This document shows positions 1 to 6,128 of a DNA stretch of 8,267 nucleotides, piece after piece. The notes under the pieces are model-generated. The model was not told where the DNA came from, ran no database searches, and saw only the letters and a program-made list of their open reading frames with translations. The DNA is from Acidiferrobacterales bacterium (GTDB lineage: Bacteria; Pseudomonadota; Gammaproteobacteria; Acidiferrobacterales; Sulfurifustaceae). Where the stretch lies: the NCBI GenBank assembly GCA_015492195.1, contig WGFP01000084.1, forward strand, positions 1-8,267. Reading direction: 5' to 3'. Position numbers and translations under genes: made by a program. Every line of letters begins with the position of its first letter. Positions within the stretch are counted from its first letter, which is position 1.

Positions 1-125
1 ATAACTTCATTGTTCTTTACGATCACGCACCCCACGCGTGGATTGGGGTCCGTGGTGTAAAGACCTTTCCGCGCCAGCTGCAAGGCGCGCGCCATATAGC
101 GCGCATCAAAAACCGTGACCGTCAT
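1..125 (-). CDS. ribD: RibD N-terminus, riboflavin biosynthesis deaminase/reductase (partial)
   Basis: This is the first 41 codons of a gene running off the left edge. The ATG is at 125-123. The translation contains DARYMARALQLARKGLYTT followed by DPNPRVGCVIVKNNEV, the characteristic opening of the RibD deaminase domain. RibD is a cytosolic bifunctional enzyme that deaminates the pyrimidine intermediate derived from GTP and then reduces its ribosyl side chain, on the way to riboflavin. The zinc-binding His/Cys motifs and the reductase domain lie outside the window and cannot be checked. The start overlaps the nrdR stop as ATGA, so translation is probably coupled to nrdR. The upstream sequence has only a weak GGGC-type ribosome site, which fits coupling. 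nrdR-ribD is a familiar gammaproteobacterial gene order. Confidence 0.92.
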   Translation of the reverse strand, partial: MTVTVFDARYMARALQLARKGLYTTDPNPRVGCVIVKNNEV

Positions 126-685
126 GATTTTTTGCCCGCCTTGCCGGGCTTGCCGCCGCCTGCGGAACCTGATTCTTCTTGCTCATTACCGTCAGGAATA
201 AGTTTCAGCTGTTTGCGGCGCAATTCCGCGCTGGGCTCATTCTGCAGGCGTTGCACCTCTTCACGAAAAGCGTCCAGATCTTCGAAGCTGCGATATACCG
301 AGGCAAAGCGGACGTAGGCGACCGGATCGAGCTCCTTCAACTCCTCCATGATCCATTCACCGATTACGCGGGCGGGCACTTCACGGTCGCCGCTTGCCGT
401 CAGCTTGTGCCGGATACGCCCGATCAACGCCTCCACCGCCTCGGCATCGACAGGCCGCTTCTCCAGGGCGCGACTTAATCCCGTGCGCAGCTTGGCCTCG
501 CTGAAGGCCTCGCGGCGGTCATCGGATTTTATAACCTGGGGCAAACGCAGTTCGGCGCGCTCGAACGTCGTGAAGCGCTCGCCGCACACCTCGCATTCGC
601 GCCGGCGGCGGACGGAATCGCCTTCATCGGCGAGACGCGAGTCGACAACCCGCGTTTCATCGGCAGAGCAAAATGGGCAGCGCAT
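122..685 (-). CDS. nrdR: NrdR, transcriptional repressor of ribonucleotide reductase genes
   Basis: NrdR is a nucleotide-sensing repressor that binds NrdR boxes ahead of ribonucleotide reductase operons when dATP is high. The 187-residue product starts MRCPFC, and a four-cysteine zinc ribbon is complete at C3, C6, C31 and C34 (CEVCGERF). An ATP-cone domain follows at about residues 49-139, with the typical segment VAYVRFASVYRSFEDLDAF. The core ends near residue 145. Residues 150-187 are a charged, then Gly/Lys-rich tail (GSAGGGKPGKAGKKS), making the protein longer than the roughly 150 residues usual in the family. The start is fixed by the canonical MRCPFC, although the bases before the ATG (CTCTATTTGAT) contain no Shine-Dalgarno and adjoin a heptamer repeat. 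The stop overlaps the ribD start by 4 bp. No NrdR target promoter is seen in the window. Confidence 0.96.
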   Translation of the reverse strand: MRCPFCSADETRVVDSRLADEGDSVRRRRECEVCGERFTTFERAELRLPQVIKSDDRREAFSEAKLRTGLSRALEKRPVDAEAVEALIGRIRHKLTASGDREVPARVIGEWIMEELKELDPVAYVRFASVYRSFEDLDAFREEVQRLQNEPSAELRRKQLKLIPDGNEQEESGSAGGGKPGKAGKKS

Positions 686-693
686 ATCAAATA

Positions 694-780
694 GAGTAGC
701 AAGTGGCGAGTAGCAAGTAGCAAGAAAAACCAGGTCTACGTGCCGTTTTTGCTGCTTGATACTTGCTACTTGTTACTCGA
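694..780. repeat. Inverted pair of degenerate heptanucleotide repeats between glyA and nrdR
   Basis: On the minus strand, 724-694 reads as four 7-base units, CTTGCTA CTTGCTA CTCGCCA CTTGCTA, plus CTC. The facing arm, 751-778, holds the same kind of units in the opposite orientation; read on the plus strand they are CTTGATA, CTTGCTA, CTTGTTA. The two arms match at 23 of 28 aligned positions. Inside them AAAAAC (725-730) can pair with GTTTTT (745-750), leaving a loop of about 14 bases and a 3-base offset. The outer arm overlaps the last five codons and the TAG stop of glyA. A transcript would fold into a long imperfect hairpin that could act as a processing site, 3' stabiliser or partial terminator. 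Its function is not known from the sequence. Confidence 0.8.
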
Positions 781-2031
781 TTCATAAACCGGGAACCGTC
801 TGCAAATCTCCAATGCTTTATCCTTGATACGTCCACGCAAAGCGAGATCATCCATGTTATCCAGGATATCGCAGATCCAGCCGGCGAGCTCTTTCGACTC
901 CGCCTCCTTGAATCCGCGGGTGGTGATCGCCGGGGTGCCTATGCGAATGCCGCTGGTGACAAACGGCTTCTGCGGATCGTTCGGCACGGCATTTTTGTTG
1001 ACGGTGATATGCGCCGCACCGAGCGCTGCCTCGGCGTCCTTGCCGGTAATCCCCTTGTCAATCAGGCTCACCAGAAACAAATGGTTGTCGGTGCCGCCGG
1101 AGACGACGGAATAGCCGCGTTCCATCATGACCGCCGCCATCGCGCGGCTGTTTGCCAGCACCTGTTCTTGATAGGTTTTGAATTCGGGTTGCAGCGCCTC
1201 CTCGAAGGCCACCGCCTTGGCGGCAATGACGTGCATCAGCGGCCCGCCTTGAATGCCGGGGAACACCAGCGAGTTCAGCTTCTTTTCAATCTCGGGATTG
1301 GCCTTCGCCAAAATCATTCCGCCGCGCGGCCCGCGCAGCGTCTTGTGCGTCGTGGAGGTTGTCACGTCCGCGATCTGGACGGGACTGGGATAGATATCGG
1401 CGGCGATCAATCCCGCGACATGAGCGATATCCACGAATAGATAAGCGCACACCTTGTCCGCGATCTCACGGTAACGCTGCCAGTCAATAGTGCGTGAATA
1501 GGCGCTGAAACCGCCGACGATCATTTTGGGTTTGTGCTCAAGGGCCAGTCGTTCCATCTGATCGTAGTCGATCTTGCCGGTTTTCTCGTCGAGACCGTAC
1601 TGCACCGCGTTAAACAGTTTTCCGGAGAAATTTACCTTGGCACCGTGGGTCAGGTGCCCGCCGTGCGCCAGGCTCATACCAAGCAGGGTGTCTCCGGGTT
1701 GGAGCAGGGCCAGATAGACCGCGGCATTGGCCTGGGAACCCGAATGGGGCTGCACATTGGCATAGTCGGCGTTAAAAAGCCGCTTTACCCGGTCAATCGC
1801 AAGTTGCTCGGCGACATCCACGTATTCACACCCGCCGTAGTAGCGCCTGCCGGGATAGCCCTCGGCGTATTTGTTCGTCAACACCGAACCCTGCGCCGCC
1901 AGCACGCGCGGGCTCGCGTAGTTCTCCGAGGCAATCAACTCGATGTGGTCTTCCTGGCGCCGCTCCTCGTTCCGGATCGCCTGCCACAGTTCGTCGTCAA
2001 ACCCGGCAATCGTCATGTCCTTGCTAAACAT
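766..2031 (-). CDS. glyA: GlyA, serine hydroxymethyltransferase
   Basis: GlyA is a cytosolic PLP enzyme that interconverts serine and tetrahydrofolate with glycine and 5,10-methylene-tetrahydrofolate, the main one-carbon source. The 421-residue product has the normal family length and aligns over its whole span with E. coli GlyA as I remember it. Visible landmarks are ELIASENYAS (31-40), NKYAEGYPGRRYYGG (53-67), the DIAHVAGLIAA segment (D201, H204), and the PLP-lysine motif TTTHK-type sequence ending in K230 followed by TLRGPRGG. The C-terminal domain has GIRIGTPAITTRG (361-373). The chosen start gives MFSKDMTIAGFDDELW, matching the E. coli N-terminus in length; GGGAG lies upstream at a rather long distance (about 13 bases). 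The native C-terminus of the family ends near PVY, and here the final ESSNK and TAG come largely from the adjacent heptamer repeat. Confidence 0.98.
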   Translation of the reverse strand: MFSKDMTIAGFDDELWQAIRNEERRQEDHIELIASENYASPRVLAAQGSVLTNKYAEGYPGRRYYGGCEYVDVAEQLAIDRVKRLFNADYANVQPHSGSQANAAVYLALLQPGDTLLGMSLAHGGHLTHGAKVNFSGKLFNAVQYGLDEKTGKIDYDQMERLALEHKPKMIVGGFSAYSRTIDWQRYREIADKVCAYLFVDIAHVAGLIAADIYPSPVQIADVTTSTTHKTLRGPRGGMILAKANPEIEKKLNSLVFPGIQGGPLMHVIAAKAVAFEEALQPEFKTYQEQVLANSRAMAAVMMERGYSVVSGGTDNHLFLVSLIDKGITGKDAEAALGAAHITVNKNAVPNDPQKPFVTSGIRIGTPAITTRGFKEAESKELAGWICDILDNMDDLALRGRIKDKALEICRRFPVYESSNK

Positions 2032-2072
2032 CGCTGGCTGTCTTCTCCCAGATCTTGTTGTTGCAGGCCACG

Positions 2073-2097
2073 GATACCCCCCAGGGGCTGGGTTATC
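2073..2097 (-). promoter_or_regulatory. Small hairpin in the glyA leader
   Basis: In the 157-bp gap between the kinase gene and glyA, GATACCCC (2073-2080) faces GGGTTATC (2090-2097). They pair at 7 of 8 positions around a 9-base loop. It lies about 40-65 bases upstream of the glyA start. There is no U-run after it, and I see no convincing -35/-10 pair or known riboswitch in the gap, so a role in glyA expression is only possible. Confidence 0.25.
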
Positions 2098-2188
2098 GAG
2101 GCTGGAAAGGCGGCTAAGGATATACGATTCCGGCGTGGTTGCCTATTTCCCGGATTTACTCGGGCCGTGAAATGTCAAACAGCACCGC

Positions 2189-3910
2189 TTACATCAGGCT
2201 CAATGCCGCAACCAGGGCCAATGCGAGCAGCGCGGATACAACCTGCCAGAAACGCACCGGGTTGCGGTCATACAGGGATTGTTTTTGCAAAACGATTTGC
2301 GCCCCGCGCGCCAGCCCGCTCTCAAGTTCAAAGGCGAGTTCCATCGCGTCTCCAAAGCGTTTTTCGGTCTCCACGGTTACGGCGCGGGCCAACACCGCGT
2401 CCAGCCATGCCGGCAAATCCGGACGATAGCGCGTCAGCGGTTGCCGCCGGGTAAAGCGGGGACGGGAAAACGCCTCGACCTCGCCATACGGATAGCGTCC
2501 AGCGCTGAACATGCGGTAGAGCGTGACGCCGAGCGCGTAGACGTCGGATTGTTCATCGCCCAATGCTCCGTCAAACAGTTCCGGGGCCATGTAGCTCGGC
2601 GTACCGGGTACCTCCTCGACGGTCGGCTCCTGGATGCCCGGCAGACGCACGACGCCCAAGTCCAGCAGCTTCAAGCCGTCGCGAACGGTTTTGCGGTCCG
2701 CCGGTTGTTCCAGTAAAACATTTTCCGGTTTGATGTCGCGGTGGATGACGCGCAACCGGTTCAAAGCATAAACCGCCTTGGCGAGCTTGATTCCGATGTC
2801 TACTCCCTCCTCCAGCGCGACCGGGGGATGGCGCAACAACCGCTGCTCGAGGCTTTCACCCGGATAATACGGCATCACCGAATACAGCCGGGTCTGGCGC
2901 CCCGGCGGCAATTCAATGATCTCGACGACATAAGGGCTGCGCACCTGCGCCGCCACCCAGGCCTCGCGCACAAAGGCGCGGCGGTAGGCGGCCTCGGTGG
3001 TCACGCGCGGATGGGGGAACTTAAGCGTTACATCACGTTGTTCCAGGGTGTCTTCCGCGCGAAACAGACGGCTGTAACGACCGTCCGAAATCACTTCAAC
3101 AAGCAAAAAACCGTCAACGGTGTCCCCGATTTTCGGTAAATCACGGATCGGCAGCATCGCCATCGCCGTCTCAAGCGTGGACTGGTCCGCCGACGGCACG
3201 CCAATGATGTCGAGCACCAGTGCCGAAACATTGTCCTGGCTGCCCGACTTGATTGCCGCTTCAACAACGCGTTGCGCGCCTTCCTGGGGTGACGTCCGTT
3301 CATCCAGGATCGTCCGGATGCGGTTGTCGCCAAGCACGCCGTGCACGCCGTCCGAACACAGCAAAAAACGATCATGCAATTTGATTCGATGTGTCTGATA
3401 CTCAGCGCGCACTGTGTCCTCAAGACCCACGGCGCGATACAGCACATGCCTCAAGTCCGGATGGGGGTGGGTATGATCCTGTGTCAGCTTTTGCAAACGA
3501 TGGTCGCGCAGGCGGTAAACGCGCGTGTCGCCTACATGTACAACGTGCGCCATTCTTCCACGCAGAATCAGCGCCGTGAAGGTGGTGGCCATGTTGTTCA
3601 ATGCTTTGTCCTGGCGCCCCTGGGCATGGACCCAGCGATTCATTGCCGCGAGCGCCTGGGCCGCCGCCCGATCCACACCGAGGGTTTCCGGCAGACTGTA
3701 ATAGGCTTCAAGAAAACCGCGCACCGTGGTTTCCGCCGCCAAGCGGCCGCCCGGGCCACCACCCATGCCGTCGGCGATAACGGCTACCGTGTCTTTAAGG
3801 GTACGGTATTTTGCATTCCCGCCGCTCGCGGCAATGAAATCATCGTTGGTCTTGCGTTTCCCCGTTTGACTGACAACACCGATGCGCGTCTGGAGTTGTT
3901 CATTATTCAT
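2189..3910 (-). CDS. Membrane-anchored bifunctional PP2C phosphatase / Ser-Thr protein kinase
   Basis: The 573-residue protein combines opposing activities. Residues 1-240 are a PP2C-type metal-dependent phosphatase: NDD (22-24), DGMGGGPGG (47-55), HVGDTRVY (125-132), CSDG (185-188) and QDN (225-227) keep the metal-binding aspartates. Residues 265-535 are a Hanks-type kinase: K297, E316, HRDIKPEN (390-397), DLG in place of DFG (417-419), GTPSYMAPE (436-444) and D456. The glycine-rich loop is degenerate (SDGRYS, only G277 kept), but the catalytic HRD Asp and VAIK-type Lys are present, so activity is likely. A single hydrophobic helix (about 554-573) ends the protein and should tether both domains to the cytoplasmic face. 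The gene follows the nitrate transporter by 20 bp. I recall the same pairing at the P. aeruginosa nitrate assimilation locus (PA1782-PA1783), which suggests a role in nitrate uptake or assimilation control; the substrate is unknown. No clear ribosome site precedes the ATG. Confidence 0.93.
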   Translation of the reverse strand: MNNEQLQTRIGVVSQTGKRKTNDDFIAASGGNAKYRTLKDTVAVIADGMGGGPGGRLAAETTVRGFLEAYYSLPETLGVDRAAAQALAAMNRWVHAQGRQDKALNNMATTFTALILRGRMAHVVHVGDTRVYRLRDHRLQKLTQDHTHPHPDLRHVLYRAVGLEDTVRAEYQTHRIKLHDRFLLCSDGVHGVLGDNRIRTILDERTSPQEGAQRVVEAAIKSGSQDNVSALVLDIIGVPSADQSTLETAMAMLPIRDLPKIGDTVDGFLLVEVISDGRYSRLFRAEDTLEQRDVTLKFPHPRVTTEAAYRRAFVREAWVAAQVRSPYVVEIIELPPGRQTRLYSVMPYYPGESLEQRLLRHPPVALEEGVDIGIKLAKAVYALNRLRVIHRDIKPENVLLEQPADRKTVRDGLKLLDLGVVRLPGIQEPTVEEVPGTPSYMAPELFDGALGDEQSDVYALGVTLYRMFSAGRYPYGEVEAFSRPRFTRRQPLTRYRPDLPAWLDAVLARAVTVETEKRFGDAMELAFELESGLARGAQIVLQKQSLYDRNPVRFWQVVSALLALALVAALSLM

Positions 3911-3912
3911 GC

Positions 3913-3927
3913 GCTACAAGATACAAG
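3913..3927. repeat. Two-unit heptamer repeat between transporter and kinase genes
   Basis: On the minus strand the 20-bp gap reads CTTGTAT CTTGTAG C directly before CGC and the kinase ATG. The period of seven and the CTTG core resemble the larger repeat between glyA and nrdR. It occupies the place where a Shine-Dalgarno would be expected. With only two units, chance similarity is possible. Confidence 0.45.
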
Positions 3928-3930
3928 AAA

Positions 3931-5211
3931 TTAGACTTTTGCGCCCGATACCGCGCCCCAGGTGGTGCGCCAGCGCGTCTTGACCACGGCAAGTCCAAAC
4001 AGGCCGAGCACGGCCAGCCCGGTAAATATCCAGAACCCGACGGAAAAATCGCCGGTCATCCCTTTGGACCACCCAAGGGTCTTGGCAAGAAAAAACCCGC
4101 CGATGCCGCCGGCGGCGCCCACCAGTCCGGTCATCACGCCGATCTCATTTCTGAATCGCAGCGGGACAAGCTGAAACACGGAGCCATTGCCCATGCCGAG
4201 CGCCATGGCGCCGACGAAGAAAACCAACACGGCGCCCCAGGCAATCGCCGGTAAATCCATAAGATCCCAGCCTCCGACCTTGGCCGTCGCCATGATCTCC
4301 TCAGCAGGCGCGGGGCCTTCCGGGAAAAAGGCAATGCTGAGATAAGACAAGGCCACCACGGAAAACAGAACCTGCAAAGTCTTAATGCCGCCGAGGCGGT
4401 CGGCCAGCCAGCCGCCGACGGGACGGAACATGGAACCGGCAAACACGACAATCGCGACCATCATGCCGGCGGCGATACCGGAGGCGTGATACCAGTTTGT
4501 AAAATACAACGGCAGGGCGTTCCCCAGGCCGACAAAACCGCCGAAGGTGATAAAGTAGAAAAACATGAACCACCAGGTATCGACATCCTTGAGCACCGCG
4601 GCGTAGTTTTGCAAGGTAACGGGCGTGCGTTGATCCGGAGCGTCCTTGGCCATCCAGGTATACAGCAAAAACACGATAACCAACGGGATCAGCAGAAACC
4701 CGAACACCGACTGCCAGCCGTAGGTCTCGGCAAACCACGGCACCAACATGGAATCCAACACCACGCCCATGTTGCCGGCACCGGCGATACCAAGAACCAC
4801 GCCTTGGAACTTGGGCGGGTACCACCGGCTGGCCTGCGGCAGGGCTACTGCGAAACTGGCCCCGGCCACGCCTAGGATCACGCCCAGAATTTCCACTTCG
4901 AGCTTGGTGTGCAGACCGAAGAGCCAAGCATAAGCCAGGCCCGTCATCACGATCAGCTGACCGAGTTGACCGGCGCGCTTGGGACCGATGTGATCGGCCA
5001 GCATGCCGAGCGGAATGCGCAACAGCGCGCCGAACAGGATGGGGATGGCGACCACGCCGAATTTCTCTTCGATCGAAAGCCCCAGATCCTCGGTCAGGTA
5101 AAGCGAGAGGGGGCCCAGCACCACCCACACCATGAAACTGATATCGAAATACAAAAACGCGGACAACAGCGTCGGCCAGTGGCCCGCTTGCTTGAATTCA
5201 CGCCAATCCAT
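3931..5211 (-). CDS. narK: NarK/NasA-family nitrate (nitrite) transporter, MFS
   Basis: This is a 426-residue inner-membrane major facilitator with about 12 hydrophobic segments. Both nitrate-signature regions are recognisable: AGAGNMGVVLDS (144-155) and GMGNGSVFQLVPLRF (339-353). R65 (GALLRIPLG) and R263 (FRPVGGWLADR) sit where the substrate-binding arginines of NarK (R89 and R305 in E. coli) are expected. It should import nitrate, by proton symport or exchange with nitrite; which one cannot be read here. The start was set at the ATG 5211-5209 (MDWREFKQAGHWPTLL), which has GGGAGG 11 bases upstream. The frame stays open further upstream to 5409, but that stretch is not transporter-like and contains the sigma-54 promoter. 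The phosphatase-kinase gene lies 20 bp downstream, probably in the same operon. No reductase gene accompanies it in this window. Confidence 0.95.
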   Translation of the reverse strand: MDWREFKQAGHWPTLLSAFLYFDISFMVWVVLGPLSLYLTEDLGLSIEEKFGVVAIPILFGALLRIPLGMLADHIGPKRAGQLGQLIVMTGLAYAWLFGLHTKLEVEILGVILGVAGASFAVALPQASRWYPPKFQGVVLGIAGAGNMGVVLDSMLVPWFAETYGWQSVFGFLLIPLVIVFLLYTWMAKDAPDQRTPVTLQNYAAVLKDVDTWWFMFFYFITFGGFVGLGNALPLYFTNWYHASGIAAGMMVAIVVFAGSMFRPVGGWLADRLGGIKTLQVLFSVVALSYLSIAFFPEGPAPAEEIMATAKVGGWDLMDLPAIAWGAVLVFFVGAMALGMGNGSVFQLVPLRFRNEIGVMTGLVGAAGGIGGFFLAKTLGWSKGMTGDFSVGFWIFTGLAVLGLFGLAVVKTRWRTTWGAVSGAKV

Positions 5212-5283
5212 TACTCGCTTTGCCTCCCAACCCGGCGAGCAGTCAACGCCGGAAATCTGCTCGGGACTGCTGTGGGGCCTAAG

Positions 5284-5298
5284 GCAAGAGCTGTGCCA
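5284..5298 (-). promoter_or_regulatory. Sigma-54 (RpoN) -24/-12 promoter for the nitrate transporter operon
   Basis: The minus strand reads TGGCAC-AGCTC-TTGC. This matches the -24/-12 consensus TGGCAC-N5-TTGC at every conserved base with the correct GG-to-GC spacing. Transcription would begin near 5272, giving a leader of about 60 bases ahead of the ATG at 5211. Sigma-54 control by NtrC-type activators is established for nitrate assimilation genes in several proteobacteria, so the position and the downstream gene support each other. Confidence 0.72.
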
Positions 5299-5313
5299 GG
5301 GTGAAGTGATTAC

Positions 5314-5326
5314 TAAGCATTTGAAT
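5314..5326 (-). promoter_or_regulatory. Possible IHF site upstream of the sigma-54 promoter
   Basis: The minus strand reads ATTCAA-ATGC-TTA, which fits the IHF core WATCAA-N4-TTR except at one position. It is flanked by the AT-rich TTCATATTATT. It lies between the -24 element and the candidate activator half sites, where a DNA bend would help an enhancer-bound activator reach the polymerase. The IHF consensus is loose, so this is tentative. Confidence 0.35.
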
Positions 5327-5368
5327 AATATGAAGAGTGGCGCCGTGGTTGGGCGAACGGAAAGGACG

Positions 5369-5417
5369 GGTGCACTCGGGCAGTGAAAGCAGCGGGAAGA
5401 CGCCCGCATTTGGTGCG
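5369..5417 (-). promoter_or_regulatory. Weak NtrC-like half sites (candidate enhancer)
   Basis: Two TGCACC-type half sites lie upstream of the promoter: TGCACC (5374-5369) and CGCACC (5417-5412). Against the dyad TGCACC-N5-GGTGCA, the 5401-5417 site matches 8 of 12 defined bases; the 5369 site has no good partner. They lie about 95-140 bases upstream of the predicted start, a usual enhancer distance. The regulator could equally be another enhancer-binding protein. Confidence 0.25.
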
Positions 5418-5471
5418 AATTGAGAAAAATTTATGTCAGACGCAAGTATTGGCTGCCGGAGAAAACTGCGC

Positions 5472-6128
5472 CTATTTAAAAATGCGATCCAAGTGTTCCA
5501 GATCGTTGACGACGCGCCATTCCACGGCACCGGCCTCGCGCACGCGTTTCTCCCACCGCTCGAGTCGACCAAGGTAACGGCGCGGATCGACGTTATCCGT
5601 GGTCAGCTTGGTAACGTTCAGCGCGACGACACGGATACCGGTCAGGTTGATCGGAAAACCACGGACGGTTTTCTTGTCCAGTTCCTCCTGCATGTCGGAG
5701 AAGATCAGGATGGTTTTTCTTCCGGCGCCGGTTTCATTCAGGAATTCCGCCGCCTGGATGATGCCGCCGGTAATGTCGGTGTAGGCGCTGCCTCGCTTGG
5801 TCTCCCGCCGAAGCTTGGTCACTTTGTTGCTGAATGCGCGCTTCTGGGCATTGACCTTCAGCGGATCTCTGACGAAGGTGGCCTTGGCGATGATGTCCTT
5901 TTCGGTGAAGCTGCGGCTTTTCACGCGCGCCACGGCCAATGAATCACCGGGGTTCAGGGTCCCCAACAAATAATTGATAATGTGTTGCGCCTTGCCAAGC
6001 TCTTGGGAATACGTGCCGGAGGTGTCCACCAGTAAATAAACCGCCCGCGCGTGGCTCCTTTTGTCGCTGCAGGCGGAAAGCGCCGAAATCAGCACCAGCA
6101 AGAATAAAGTTCTCACAACGCGGCTCAC
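5472..6128 (-). CDS. Lipoprotein with a von Willebrand factor A (vWA) domain
   Basis: The 218-residue product begins with a basic, hydrophobic signal peptide ending in a lipobox, LSAC (17-20). It should be cleaved and lipidated at C20 and exported; Ser at +2 gives no inner-membrane retention signal. The mature part is a single vWA fold. The MIDAS metal site looks complete: DTSGT (D35, S37, T39), the threonine/aspartate of SAYTD (T117, D118) and FSD (D145). Such domains usually bind protein partners through the metal. The start is a GTG at 6128-6126, with GGAGG 9 bases upstream. It overlaps the TGA of the preceding membrane-protein gene as GTGA, so the two are translationally coupled and likely work together. 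No partner enzyme such as a MoxR ATPase is present. I do not recognise a specific named family; function is unknown. Confidence 0.85.
   Translation of the reverse strand: MSRVVRTLFLLVLISALSACSDKRSHARAVYLLVDTSGTYSQELGKAQHIINYLLGTLNPGDSLAVARVKSRSFTEKDIIAKATFVRDPLKVNAQKRAFSNKVTKLRRETKRGSAYTDITGGIIQAAEFLNETGAGRKTILIFSDMQEELDKKTVRGFPINLTGIRVVALNVTKLTTDNVDPRRYLGRLERWEKRVREAGAVEWRVVNDLEHLDRIFK

Noticed and set aside
694..780. CRISPR array
   Set aside because: The units are contiguous 7-base repeats without spacers and are arranged as an inverted pair.
763..1440. Plus-strand open frame opposite glyA (225 codons)
   Set aside because: It mirrors the codon bias of glyA and has no recognisable protein features.
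2173..2178. Perfect TTGACA on the minus strand just after the kinase gene, as a -35 box for glyA
   Set aside because: No acceptable -10 hexamer occurs 16-18 bases downstream, so a single hexamer match was not reported as a promoter.
2032..2188. Glycine or other riboswitch upstream of glyA
   Set aside because: The gap is short and shows only small hairpins; no recognisable aptamer core was found.
1534..2454. Long plus-strand open frame opposite glyA, the gap and the kinase gene (306 codons)
   Set aside because: It runs across two well-identified minus-strand genes and their gap, and its translation has no recognisable domain; long antisense frames are expected in GC-rich DNA.
4382..5128. Second minus-strand frame inside the transporter gene (248 codons)
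   Set aside because: It is an Arg/Gly-rich out-of-frame shadow of the transporter with no membrane segments or ribosome site.
5212..5409. In-frame upstream extension of the nitrate transporter (66 extra residues)
   Set aside because: The stretch is Cys/Ser/Pro-rich and not transporter-like, it contains the sigma-54 promoter, and the ATG at 5211 has a good GGGAGG and gives a normal MFS N-terminus.
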